Origin: Sedimenticola sp.
Lineage (GTDB): Bacteria > Pseudomonadota > Gammaproteobacteria > Chromatiales > Chromatiaceae
Assembly: GCA_026994195.1 (NCBI GenBank)
Contig: JALWRH010000029.1
Span: forward strand, 1 to 64,000
Direction of reading: 5' to 3'
Length of the DNA: 64,000 bases
Both the position numbers and the translations under genes were made by a program. Every line of letters begins with the position of its first letter. Position 1 is the first letter of the stretch. The notes beneath the pieces were generated by a model. That model had not been told where the DNA came from and did not search any database. It saw only the letters and a list, made by a program, of their open reading frames with translations. Shown here in pieces: positions 47,876-56,169 of the stretch.

Positions 47876-48211
47876 ATGAACGAACCCACAGAACCGCAGA
47901 TCCCTTCGGATGAAGATCCGACGATGACGGCCAATGCCCTGAAAGCCATGGCGCACCCCTTGCGCTGGAAGATTCTCTGCACCCTGGGGGAGACAGAGCT
48001 GTCGGTGGGAGAAATCGTGTCGCGCACGGGTACTTCCCAGAGCAATATATCCCAGCACCTTGAACAGCTGCGCAACAAGAACATCGTGACTTCCCGCAAG
48101 GAGGCCAACCGGATCTATTACCGTATCCGCAATGGCAAGTTGCTGGAGCTTATCGGCACTATGCGTGAAGTGCTCTGTCCGGTAAATTTGGATGATCGTT
48201 ATGACAAATAG
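47876..48211 (+). CDS. ArsR-family winged-helix transcriptional regulator
   Basis: A 111-residue DNA-binding protein. The ArsR pattern is clear: ALKAMAHPLRWKILCTLGET, then SVGEIVSRTGTSQSNISQHL as the recognition helix, and KNIVTSRKEANRIYYRIRNG as the wing. The ELCVCDL metal box is absent; the two cysteines (in ILCTLG and VLCPVN) are not arranged as a classical metal site, though a thiol switch is possible. ATG 47876 has GGAG 10 bases upstream; an earlier TTG at 47867 is less likely. It is third in the run with the sensor kinase and receiver-PAS protein, and may set the genetic output of that system. Confidence 0.83.
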   Translation: MNEPTEPQIPSDEDPTMTANALKAMAHPLRWKILCTLGETELSVGEIVSRTGTSQSNISQHLEQLRNKNIVTSRKEANRIYYRIRNGKLLELIGTMREVLCPVNLDDRYDK

Positions 48212-48231
48212 CGACATAGAGTCGCATTCGC

Positions 48232-49437
48232 CTATCCCCCGCCACTCAGTTGCCCGACGATGCGGAAACCTGCCACATAGGTGCCAATAGCCGATCCCAG
48301 AGTGCTGAACAGGAATACCAGCAAAGTCCGTGATACCCGGTTTTTCCACCAGCCTGTCCAGTGGGTGGTGTCATGGCGCAGCTTGCTGAAGTCTTCTACA
48401 GTCGGCTTTCTCAGCCAGAGTTCCGCAGCTGCGGTCACCATGCCTGCACCGATAGTGGGATTCAGGGAAGTAATGGGCGCGGCTACAAAGGCGGTCACCA
48501 CCGTCAGGGGGTGGGCTCCCGCCAAAGCAGCGCCAACAGCGGACAGACTGCCATTGATCAGCACCCAACTCCACACCAGTTGCCAACCCAGTTCCGGGCT
48601 GCGGTAGAAACCTATGCCGAAGCCGATGAATACCAGGGCCACAATAAGCCAGGGCAGCAGTTTCGGCCAGCGTGACGGTTGGGGCAGGCTGTCCAGTTCC
48701 GCAATGATCCGGGTCGGATCATCGATGCGGTGGCTCAGTTTCTTACGTATGCCTTTCAAATGTCCGGCACCGACAATGGCAAGGATATCCTCGTGGCCAT
48801 TTTCTTCGATTTCCTGGGCCAGGCGGGCGGCCATGTATTCGTCCCTTTCTTCGATGAGAGGTCGGTAGAGGTCCTGGCGGTCGTGGGAGAACTCGGCGAA
48901 GGTGGTTTCCAGCATATCGCCTTCCTTGAGTTTTTCGATCTCCTCTTCTTCCACTTCCTCCCTTGATACCAGGGATACCAGCAGCCCGGTAAACAAGGTC
49001 CAGCGTTTCCACCAGGACAGGTTCGCCGCAGTACGTTTGAGGGTGGTGCCGATTTCGCGGTCGATGAGAAGCACCGGAAGATGATTTTCCCGGGCTTTGT
49101 CTATGGCCATGCGTTGTTCCGCACCGGGCTCGATGCCAAACTGTTCGGCAATACGCTGCTGGTAGGCGCCCATGGCAAGGTTGGCAATGACCATGGAGGC
49201 CTTGCCACTGCGTATGACTTCCATGAGGTTCATCTTGGCCAGGGAGTCCGGAGACAGCATGGCATTGTAGCGGCTGGGGCACAGCTCAACGGCCACAGCG
49301 TCATAACCGCCTGTTTCAATGAGCTTTTCCACCATGTCGGCGCTGGCCCGGGAGACATGGGCCGTGCCCAGCAGGGTGATTCTGCTGTCCTTGATGGACA
49401 ACTCTTCTATGGGTTCCTGGAATGGGGTTTCTGGCAT
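48232..49437 (-). CDS. TraB family membrane protein
   Basis: A 401-residue protein. Residues 1-225 form the TraB/PrgY-type domain, related to the Tiki/GumN erythromycin-esterase-like fold: RITLLGTAHVSRASADMVEK, DAVAVELCPSRYNAML, PVLLIDREIGTTLKRT and DILAIVGAGHLKGI. Four membrane helices follow (for example LLPWLIVALVFIGFGIGFY and TVVTAFVAAPITSLNPTIGA). Members are named from an enterococcal pheromone-shutdown protein, but the widespread bacterial members lack a proven role. The frame is open upstream to 49755; ATG 49437 is chosen because the domain starts right after it. The ribosome site is weak. It converges on the ArsR gene 20 bp away. Confidence 0.82.
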   Translation of the reverse strand: MPETPFQEPIEELSIKDSRITLLGTAHVSRASADMVEKLIETGGYDAVAVELCPSRYNAMLSPDSLAKMNLMEVIRSGKASMVIANLAMGAYQQRIAEQFGIEPGAEQRMAIDKARENHLPVLLIDREIGTTLKRTAANLSWWKRWTLFTGLLVSLVSREEVEEEEIEKLKEGDMLETTFAEFSHDRQDLYRPLIEERDEYMAARLAQEIEENGHEDILAIVGAGHLKGIRKKLSHRIDDPTRIIAELDSLPQPSRWPKLLPWLIVALVFIGFGIGFYRSPELGWQLVWSWVLINGSLSAVGAALAGAHPLTVVTAFVAAPITSLNPTIGAGMVTAAAELWLRKPTVEDFSKLRHDTTHWTGWWKNRVSRTLLVFLFSTLGSAIGTYVAGFRIVGQLSGGG

Positions 49438-49509
49438 GATAGGGAAGGTTGCTTTACGGCATTGGGCTGGGATAATACCAGCATCATCAACCTGTATGGA
49501 GTACTTGCG

Positions 49510-49917
49510 GTGAAAATGTTCATTTTGGGCCTGTTGCTCTCCCTGTCCCTGACCGGTTGTGAAACCATGGAAAACATGACCAGGGAGAAGCAGTTGGACC
49601 TGGATGTCAAGCTCTACGGTCATGAAGTACGTTGGGGGGAAATCGAGGCGCTGCCATCTTACCTGAAGCCGGACATGATTGAAGAGCAACCGCCGGTGGC
49701 GAAAGAGCCGGGAAATATACGGGTTACTGAATATGAAGTCCTGGTCTCGCCCCATTTGCTCGGGGATGATAAAAGCAGGGCAGCCCAGACAGTTCGTATA
49801 GATTATGTCTTTCGTGATCGCCAGGTATTACGCTCGTTGATGGACAAGCAGCTGTGGGAATACGATGCTGACGCCAAGAAGTGGCATCGCGCCAACCCCA
49901 TTCCGGTATTCAAATAA
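49510..49917 (+). CDS. Small lipoprotein of unknown function
   Basis: A 135-residue protein with a short lipoprotein signal, KMFILGLLLSLSLTGC, acylated at Cys17. I do not recognise the family. The mature part has a repeated beta-like pattern (VRWGEIEALPSYLKPD, RVTEYEVLVSPHLLGD, QTVRIDYVFRDRQVLRSL) that suggests a compact alpha/beta domain. The GTG start at 49510 has GGAG 8 bases upstream; the frame from 49081 runs antisense to the TraB gene and is an artefact. The stop overlaps the next start (TAATG), so both genes form one unit. Confidence 0.7.
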   Translation: MKMFILGLLLSLSLTGCETMENMTREKQLDLDVKLYGHEVRWGEIEALPSYLKPDMIEEQPPVAKEPGNIRVTEYEVLVSPHLLGDDKSRAAQTVRIDYVFRDRQVLRSLMDKQLWEYDADAKKWHRANPIPVFK

Positions 49918-50570
49918 TGCCTGTTGTTCCTTTCAGCGAGCGCCCAGGCAGGCACGAACGGCATTTCAGACGCAAGCTGGACAACAGTCTGTTTCCCCGG
50001 CCTCTGGTGAACTGGACTGAGGATGATCTCCTCGAAGTGCAACGCCTGGACCATGAGGAGTTGATGGTTTTCCTCCAGTCCCTGCGCCAATTGGTGCGCC
50101 GTGCCGTGGAGCTGAAACCGAACGAAGAGACCCAGGTGATTCTGGACTTGAAGGCCGAGCTGGAGCAGTTCTACGAACAGGCCTGTGGTCTGGCGGATCA
50201 GCAGGAAGGTAACAAACAGGCCATACGCCAGTTGGTGGATGTGATCATGAACACTATTCGCCGCAATGCCGCTGGGGATGCCCTGGCGGAACAGGAACTG
50301 GCAGAAGAAGCACTGGCCCGAAGCACGCATTTCGAATTGCTGGAGCATGCCCTGGTGGCGGATCTGCTCCATCCTGACAGCCTTATCCAGGCCGATGAGC
50401 TGGCAGCAGTACTCTTGACGGATGAAGAGAATCAGGTGCTGGCAGCTTGGGAGTTGTTCGACGGGGAACAACGGCGGTTGTTACTGTTGGAAATGAAAGA
50501 CCTTGTAGAACAGCAGGCCGAGGCAGGTAATGTGTTGAAACAACGGTTGGCGTTGTTGCATGGCCGTTAA
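49917..50570 (+). CDS. Cytoplasmic protein of unknown function
   Basis: A 217-residue soluble protein, strongly helical and acidic, with no signal peptide or membrane segment. I do not recognise the family. Features: a basic N-terminus with many Arg (ERPGRHERHFRRKLDN), a Leu/Glu-rich middle (DLLEVQRLDHEELMVFLQSL) and a C-terminal helix (EQQAEAGNVLKQRLALLHGR). The ATG overlaps the lipoprotein stop, so expression is coupled to a secreted partner. A multi-hairpin element begins at its stop codon. Confidence 0.65.
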   Translation: MPVVPFSERPGRHERHFRRKLDNSLFPRPLVNWTEDDLLEVQRLDHEELMVFLQSLRQLVRRAVELKPNEETQVILDLKAELEQFYEQACGLADQQEGNKQAIRQLVDVIMNTIRRNAAGDALAEQELAEEALARSTHFELLEHALVADLLHPDSLIQADELAAVLLTDEENQVLAAWELFDGEQRRLLLLEMKDLVEQQAEAGNVLKQRLALLHGR

Positions 50571-50734
50571 CAGGCTGTTGAAAAACACCGTTATTCAACA
50601 GCTTGTGTGCGGCACAGGGATGTGCCGCCATTTTCGATGGCTGCAAGCCATTGAAAATGAAGGAAGCGGGAAACCGCGTTTTCCGCTTCCGTGGTTGAAA
50701 GAGTCCATGGAGGGACTATTTCAACGTCCTGTTA
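50568..50734. repeat. 167-bp element of nested hairpins
   Basis: The ends pair over 16 bp with two mismatches: TAACAGGCTGTTGAAA at 50568-50583 and TTTCAACGTCCTGTTA at 50719-50734. Inside are successive hairpins: CTGTTGAA/TTCAACAG (50575-50601), GCGGCACA/TGTGCCGC (50611-50630), CATTTTC...GAAAATG (about 50632-50662), GGAAGCGG/CCGCTTCC (50664-50691) and AGTCC/GGACT (50703-50716). The 5-prime end includes the stop codon of the preceding gene. It could be a mobile repeat or a folded RNA. Confidence 0.8.
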
Positions 50735-50739
50735 AAGAA

Positions 50740-50767
50740 CCCTTCCCCGAAGGAGTACGGGGAAGGG
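50740..50767 (-). terminator. Hairpin downstream of the small secreted protein gene
   Basis: CCCTTCCCCG at 50740-50749 pairs perfectly with CGGGGAAGGG at 50758-50767 around an 8-base loop. On the minus strand it lies 11 bp after the stop of the gene at 50779-51087 and is followed by GTTCTTTAAC, a short T-rich stretch. It could stop transcription from both directions. Confidence 0.5.
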
Positions 50768-50778
50768 GGTGGCGGGAT

Positions 50779-51087
50779 CTATACTTCCAGATCCGGGTTG
50801 CTTTCAATCAACATGTCATAGGCTGTGTAGATGTGTTCGTGCTTCTGCATACCCAGGCTGTTCTCCTCGACGGGGCCGACTTGAACGTCCGGGTTTCCGC
50901 GATAGGCGTCCTGCAACGATGCCGTCACTGGCGTTGAAGATGGCATGGGGTTGCTGATGCCTTCTGACAGACTGGGAATATTGGGATCCAGGTCTTCACT
51001 GGCCAGTTGGCGTTCATAAGCAAAGGTTTCAGCAAAGGCCATATTGCTCGCCAAGAAAAGGGCGGAAATGGTGATCAGTGTTTTCAT
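50779..51087 (-). CDS. Small secreted protein of unknown function
   Basis: A 102-residue protein with a clear signal peptide (MKTLITISALFLASNMAFA, cleavage after residue 19). The mature 83 residues are acidic, rich in Pro, Asn and Ser (SLSEGISNPMPSSTPV) and contain no cysteine; I do not recognise the family. It ends AYDMLIESNPDLEV. The longer frame to 51681 runs antisense to ubiD and is an artefact; the ATG at 51087 has GAGGAC 7 bases upstream. It is divergent from ubiD with a 93-bp gap that should contain both promoters. Confidence 0.65.
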   Translation of the reverse strand: MKTLITISALFLASNMAFAETFAYERQLASEDLDPNIPSLSEGISNPMPSSTPVTASLQDAYRGNPDVQVGPVEENSLGMQKHEHIYTAYDMLIESNPDLEV

Positions 51088-51180
51088 GATAATGTCCTCA
51101 CGATTGTCATTTGTTGTGTATAAAGAGACCTTGCCCTGGGTATATTCATTTCCAGGGACTTCACGAAAATTTGGTGATTC

Positions 51181-52653
51181 ATGAAATATCAGGATTTGCG
51201 GGATTTTATTCTTGGACTCGAAAAACAGGGGGAACTCAAACGGATCACGGCAGAAGTCGATCCCTGTCTGGAAATGACCGAGATCAGTGATCGTGTTCTG
51301 CGTGCTGCGGGTCCCGCGCTTCTGTTCGAAAACCCCAAGGGACATGATGTGCCGGTGCTTACCAACCTTTTTGGCACCCCCCACCGCGTCGCCTTGGGCA
51401 TGGGGGAAGACTCCGTGGAGGCGTTGCGTGAGGTGGGCAGGTTGCTGGCCATGCTCAAGGAACCCGATCCGCCCCGGGGCATGAAGGATGCCTGGGACAA
51501 GATTCCTATGTACCGCAAAGTGCTGGATATGGCGCCAAAGGAGCGCCGTTCCGCTCCCTGTCAGGAAGTGGTGTTGGAAGGGCAGGACGTGGATCTGGGG
51601 AGCCTGCCTGTGCAAACCTGTTGGCCCGGAGATGCCGGACCACTTATCACCTGGGGCCTGGTAGTGACCCGGGGGCCGCACAAGCAGCGTCAGAACCTTG
51701 GGATCTACCGTATGCAGGTGATCGGCCGCAACCGGTTAATCATGCGCTGGCTGGCGCATCGTGGCGGCGCTCTGGACTTTCGTGAGTGGCAGGAAAGCCA
51801 TCCGGGTGAGGCTTTTCCTGTCTCCGTCGCCTTGGGGGCCGATCCTGCCACCATACTGGCAGCAGTCACACCGGTGCCCGACACGCTTTCAGAATACGCC
51901 TTTGCCGGTCTGTTGCGCGGTTCCCGCACGGAGGTTACCCGCTGCCTGGGGAATGAACTGCAGGTGCCGGCTTCTGCCGAATATGTGTTGGAAGGCGTTA
52001 TTCATCCCGATGATATGGCACCGGAAGGGCCTTTTGGAGATCACACGGGCTATTACAACGAAGTGGACAGTTTTCCCGTTTTCACCGTTGAGCGCATTAC
52101 CTGCCGGAAGAGTCCCATCTATCACAGCACCTATACCGGGCGTCCGCCGGATGAGCCTGCCATCCTGGGTGTGGCCCTCAATGAAGTCTTCGTGCCTATT
52201 CTGCAGAAGCAGTTTCCCGAGATCACGGATTTCTACCTGCCCCCCGAAGGCTGTTCCTACCGCATGGCAGTGGTGAGCATGAAAAAACAGTACCCGGGGC
52301 ATGCCAAGCGGGTGATGTTTGGCATATGGTCTTTCTTGCGCCAGTTCATGTACACCAAGTTTGTGATTGTGACAGATGATGATGTCAACGTGCGGGACTG
52401 GAATGATGTGATCTGGGCCATGACCACCAGGATGGACCCGGCGCGGGATGTCACCCTGGTGGAAAATACGCCCATCGACTATCTGGATTTTGCCTCGCCG
52501 GTGTCTGGCCTGGGCTCGAAGATGGGGCTCGATGCCACCAACAAGTGGCCCGGGGAAACCTGCCGGGAATGGGGCAGACCCATCGTTATGGACGAGGATG
52601 TAAAGAAACGTATTGATGACTTGTGGAGTGATTTGGAACTGAGTCCGCAATGA
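51181..52653 (+). CDS. ubiD: 4-hydroxy-3-polyprenylbenzoate decarboxylase UbiD
   Basis: A 490-residue enzyme of ubiquinone synthesis that removes the carboxyl group from polyprenyl-hydroxybenzoate, using the prenylated flavin made by UbiX. It begins [20 protein letters not shown] and shows the conserved flavin and metal blocks: [20 protein letters not shown], then [20 protein letters not shown] with catalytic Glu. Further on come [15 protein letters not shown] and [20 protein letters not shown]. The length is standard for the UbiD branch of the family. Its stop overlaps the HD-GYP gene start by 4 bases. No other ubi gene is nearby. Confidence 0.95.
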   Translation: MKYQDLRDFILGLEKQGELKRITAEVDPCLEMTEISDRVLRAAGPALLFENPKGHDVPVLTNLFGTPHRVALGMGEDSVEALREVGRLLAMLKEPDPPRGMKDAWDKIPMYRKVLDMAPKERRSAPCQEVVLEGQDVDLGSLPVQTCWPGDAGPLITWGLVVTRGPHKQRQNLGIYRMQVIGRNRLIMRWLAHRGGALDFREWQESHPGEAFPVSVALGADPATILAAVTPVPDTLSEYAFAGLLRGSRTEVTRCLGNELQVPASAEYVLEGVIHPDDMAPEGPFGDHTGYYNEVDSFPVFTVERITCRKSPIYHSTYTGRPPDEPAILGVALNEVFVPILQKQFPEITDFYLPPEGCSYRMAVVSMKKQYPGHAKRVMFGIWSFLRQFMYTKFVIVTDDDVNVRDWNDVIWAMTTRMDPARDVTLVENTPIDYLDFASPVSGLGSKMGLDATNKWPGETCREWGRPIVMDEDVKKRIDDLWSDLELSPQ

Positions 52654-53927
52654 ACAGCTTTCCTTCTGACAAACTGCGCCAGTACATGCGTCGAAGGATG
52701 AGTGATGACTGCCATTCGTTGCGTTGTGCCCAGGAAAAAATACTATATGGAATGCTGGGACTGTCTTCAGTGGTTCTTGCTTTTCCCTATGTGCTGGGTG
52801 TGGTGCTGGCAGTCAGGGAAGGACTATGGGCTATAGTGTTCATAGATACCCTGACGTTCCTTTCATTGCTGTTTCTGGTTTTTTCCTTGTCACTCTCCTA
52901 CAAAGCCCGGGTGTATGGGCTGTTGATCCTGATCGAATTCCTGGCGGTTTCGCTGCTGGTTATTACCGGCAGTCAGGGGGCAGGCTGGTTGTGGCTGTTA
53001 TTCCCGCCGGTATTGGCGACCTTGCTGCTGGACTGCCGGATCGGTTATGCCACTGTGTTTTTCAGCATGCTGCTGTTGTTCCTGCTTGGGATGTCGGATG
53101 TCCTGTTCTTTCATGGAAGGGTGGCCTTTGCCAATGACCGTCCGGTGGTTCTGGCTGTCATGGTTGGTAATTATCTGGCGCTTTCTGTCATTCTGATATT
53201 CATGATAGGGCGTCTTCTGAACAGCCTTGAGGGCACGATCAAGGCCGTACGCCAGGGCGCCGGTCAGCTGCAACTGACTCAGGAAGTCACCGTGGACACC
53301 ATCTCCTCCCTGGCGGAGTATCGGGATATGGAAACCGGGAACCATATTTTACGTACCCGGAACTATGTAAGAATCCTGGCAAGGCAACTGCGAAAACAGT
53401 CTTCTGTCTACGCTGAAATACTGAATGAAGACTTTATCGATCTGTTGTCCCAGTCCGCACCCTTGCATGATATCGGAAAGATCGGCGTGCCCGATGAGAT
53501 TCTTTTAAAGCCCGCAAAACTGACTTCTGAGGAATTCGAGGAGATGAAGAAACACACGGTCTATGGCAAAGAGGCTTTGACTCAGGCAGAGGACAAACTG
53601 GGGAGCAACCACTTTTTGCAACTGGCCGCTGAGATCGCCTGGACACACCATGAAAAATGGGATGGCAGCGGCTATCCGCGTGGCCTCTCCGGTGCGGAGA
53701 TACCCCTCTCGGGCCGAATTATGGCTGTGGCTGATGTGTATGATGCATTGATTTCCAAGCGTGTGTACAAGGCGGCCTCTAGCCATGAAGAAGCCCTGGC
53801 GTATATCGAAGAACATTCCGGCTCCATGTTCGACCCGGAGGTGGTAGCTGCCTTGCTCGCTGTTTCGGATGATTTCCTGTCCGTAGCAGAGAAATTTTCC
53901 GATTCAGTGTTGCGGACACATGACTGA
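52650..53927 (+). CDS. Membrane HD-GYP domain protein (predicted cyclic-di-GMP phosphodiesterase)
   Basis: A 425-residue protein with about six membrane helices in residues 28-195 and a cytoplasmic HD-GYP domain. The catalytic residues are complete: [36 protein letters not shown] with His273-Asp274, [20 protein letters not shown] with the GYP near residue 340, and [17 protein letters not shown]. It most likely hydrolyses cyclic-di-GMP, and so might lower exopolysaccharide output or change motility. The membrane part is not a recognised sensor. It overlaps ubiD by 4 bases and the VWA gene by 8 bases. Confidence 0.88.
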   Translation: MNSFPSDKLRQYMRRRMSDDCHSLRCAQEKILYGMLGLSSVVLAFPYVLGVVLAVREGLWAIVFIDTLTFLSLLFLVFSLSLSYKARVYGLLILIEFLAVSLLVITGSQGAGWLWLLFPPVLATLLLDCRIGYATVFFSMLLLFLLGMSDVLFFHGRVAFANDRPVVLAVMVGNYLALSVILIFMIGRLLNSLEGTIKAVRQGAGQLQLTQEVTVDTISSLAEYRDMETGNHILRTRNYVRILARQLRKQSSVYAEILNEDFIDLLSQSAPLHDIGKIGVPDEILLKPAKLTSEEFEEMKKHTVYGKEALTQAEDKLGSNHFLQLAAEIAWTHHEKWDGSGYPRGLSGAEIPLSGRIMAVADVYDALISKRVYKAASSHEEALAYIEEHSGSMFDPEVVAALLAVSDDFLSVAEKFSDSVLRTHD

Positions 53928-56031
53928 GATCTTGCTGATGGCCAGTGAGATTGGCAGCATTCTGGATGCGGTTCTGGAGGTGGAATTTTCCTTTCTGCAA
54001 ACAGAAAATATCGCCAGGGAGCTTGCCCGTCTCCCTGCCGGGCAGCAGCAGCTCGTATTGCAGTGGACGCGGCGCGTGTCCAGCACCAATGTGCAGCTGG
54101 CCTACGAGTTTTCCTCCCGGGCTGTGCGAGCTCTGGCGTGCATGGATGAAGAAATGCTGTCCGCCTGGTGCCTGCATGCCATGGATACCTACGACCGGGC
54201 GGGGCTTCATCCCGCCATGGAAGTCATCAAGGATCTGGAGGGCTTTCTGGCATTTGGCCACCTGCGTGCATCTGCGGCGCTGCTGGAGGATGTGCGCCCG
54301 GTGCTCAACTCTTTCATTCACGGCCTGTCCGGACGCAGGCTGGAGTTGCAGGAGGATACCCGCTCATGGACAGATGGAGAGGTGCTCTACCTGCCGGAAA
54401 TGATGGCCCGTCTTGAGGATGAAGAAGACAATTTTCATCTCTACAAGGCCATGGCCACCCATCTGTGGGGCCAGACCCGGTACGGTACTCTGAATGTCGA
54501 TCCCCAGGCGTTGCTGGCCCCTTACGCCGATGAGCAACATGCCCTGCACTGGTTCCAGCTTCTGGAAACCCTGCGCCTGGACAACTATCTCAAGCGTGAC
54601 CTGCCGGGCTTGTACCGGCAGATACAGCAGTTGCATGCCCGCCTGGCGGATCCAGGCCAGGAAAGCGCCCTGCAGGCCTTGCGCAGTGAGTTGGACGCGT
54701 CTGCCTCGGTGAATGACAGTGTGGCTGCCCTGGCCCGGCTCTATGAACGTCAGGCTCCGTCCCTGCCCTGCTATGCGGGTGGTATGGATCTTCCTCTGGC
54801 CTGGCAGGCCAGGGAACTGCGCCTGCAAAGAGAAGAAGCCCGCTTTCGGGATGCCCTGCGTGTGCTTGCCGAGGATTTGCAGGGAGAAGCGGCCGAAGCT
54901 GCCAGTCCCTTTGAGCTCCGGGAGCGTAATCCCGACCGGGATAGCAGTGAACTTGCCGACCTGGAGCTGGTGCTGGCCGACCAGGTCATGCCAGTGCCGG
55001 AACATTTGAAATCGATCATGACTTCCATACAGCTTGATCTGACCGGAATACCAGAGGAATACCTGGTTCCTGCCGGAGAAGGGGAATATGACCCGGCTTT
55101 GCTGGAAGACGAGACACTAGATCCGAATGACGTCTGGGGCGGCGTGTACCACGAAGAAGGCGCCTTCTTCTACGATGAATGGGATTTTGGCCGCCTGCAC
55201 TACAGAAAGAACTGGTGCGTACTGCGCGAGCTGGACCAGGAAGGCGGGGATGATGGCTTTTACAACCGCACTCTGGACAGGTACAGAGGTCTTGTGCGCT
55301 CACTGCACCGCAGTTTCGAGGTCTTGCGCGGGGAAGACAAAGTACTGCGCCGCCAGCCTCATGGCGAAGATATCGATATCGATGCCTTTGTCGAAGCACT
55401 GGCGGATATGCAATCCGGAATGGAAATGTCCGAGCGCCTATTTTCCCGTATGCACAAGGATGAACGCAATATTGCGGTGCTGTTCATGGTCGATATGTCC
55501 GGCTCCACCAAGGGCTGGATCAATGAGGCAGAACGTGAAGCCCTGGTGCTTCTGGTGGAATCCTTACAGGTATTGGGAGATCGCTACGCCATATACGGTT
55601 TTTCCGGATGGGCAAGGAAGCGCTGTGAGGTGTATCGTATCAAGAGTTTCGATGAACCCCTGAGTAACAAGGTCAAGGGCGCTATCGGTAGTATCGAGCC
55701 AAAGGACTATACCCGTATGGGAGCGCCCATTCGCCATTTCACGCGTATGCTGGAAGAAGTCGAAGCCAGAACCAAGCTGCTTATCACTCTGTCTGACGGC
55801 AAACCAGACGATTATGATCACTATTACCGGGGGGAATACGGCATTGAGGATACACGGCAGGCATTGTTCGAGGCCAGGGTGGCGGGGATACATCCGTTCT
55901 GCATCACTATTGACAAGGAAGGCGCGGATTATCTTCCCCACATGTACGGCAAGGCCAATTACGTGGTGCTGGATGATGTGGCAAAACTGCCCTTAAAGGT
56001 TTCCGATATCTATCGTAAGATTACCAGCTGA
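53920..56031 (+). CDS. NorD/CbbO-like von Willebrand A domain protein
   Basis: A 703-residue cytoplasmic protein. Residues 1-480 are helical and not conserved in an obvious way; the last 220 form a VWA domain with the metal-ion-dependent adhesion site: LFMVDMSGSTKGWINEAERE (DxSxS near residue 525), the Thr in KDYTRMGAPIRHFTRML, and LITLSDGKPDDYDHYYRGEY. This layout is that of NorD and CbbO. Both work with a MoxR-type AAA ATPase (NorQ/CbbQ) to activate nitric oxide reductase or Rubisco. No such ATPase is adjacent; a MoxR gene lies 5 kb away beside a different VWA protein. It overlaps the HD-GYP gene by 8 bases. Confidence 0.83.
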   Translation: MTEILLMASEIGSILDAVLEVEFSFLQTENIARELARLPAGQQQLVLQWTRRVSSTNVQLAYEFSSRAVRALACMDEEMLSAWCLHAMDTYDRAGLHPAMEVIKDLEGFLAFGHLRASAALLEDVRPVLNSFIHGLSGRRLELQEDTRSWTDGEVLYLPEMMARLEDEEDNFHLYKAMATHLWGQTRYGTLNVDPQALLAPYADEQHALHWFQLLETLRLDNYLKRDLPGLYRQIQQLHARLADPGQESALQALRSELDASASVNDSVAALARLYERQAPSLPCYAGGMDLPLAWQARELRLQREEARFRDALRVLAEDLQGEAAEAASPFELRERNPDRDSSELADLELVLADQVMPVPEHLKSIMTSIQLDLTGIPEEYLVPAGEGEYDPALLEDETLDPNDVWGGVYHEEGAFFYDEWDFGRLHYRKNWCVLRELDQEGGDDGFYNRTLDRYRGLVRSLHRSFEVLRGEDKVLRRQPHGEDIDIDAFVEALADMQSGMEMSERLFSRMHKDERNIAVLFMVDMSGSTKGWINEAEREALVLLVESLQVLGDRYAIYGFSGWARKRCEVYRIKSFDEPLSNKVKGAIGSIEPKDYTRMGAPIRHFTRMLEEVEARTKLLITLSDGKPDDYDHYYRGEYGIEDTRQALFEARVAGIHPFCITIDKEGADYLPHMYGKANYVVLDDVAKLPLKVSDIYRKITS

Positions 56032-56063
56032 AGCATATTATTAATTGAATTTGTCGCCTTCAA

Positions 56064-56100
56064 TGCTTCAAACAGGGCAGCTGAGGGCACGATATACTAG
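56064..56100 (+). repeat. Fragment related to the 38 kb element
   Basis: TGCTTCAAACAGGGC at 56064-56078 is identical to 38242-38256. After a short join, CTGAGGGC followed by ATATAC resembles the CTGAGGGCGACATATTT just beyond the matching arm at 38421. It lies 33 bp after the stop of the CbbO-like gene, so it could act in its 3-prime region. Confidence 0.6.
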
Positions 56101-56169
56101 CAACAAAAAACACTGCCTGGAATCTGTCTGGCAGAGTGAGAAAAGTTCATAGGAGAGGAGGAAGAAGTA

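Noticed and set aside
49081-49509. Upstream extension of the small lipoprotein
   Set aside because: It runs antisense to the TraB gene; the lipobox and ribosome site support GTG 49510.
49438-49755. Upstream extension of the TraB protein
   Set aside because: It overlaps the lipoprotein gene on the other strand, and the domain begins just after ATG 49437.
51088-51681. Upstream extension of the small secreted protein
   Set aside because: It would overlap ubiD on the other strand and hide a clean signal peptide that starts at 51087 with a good ribosome site.
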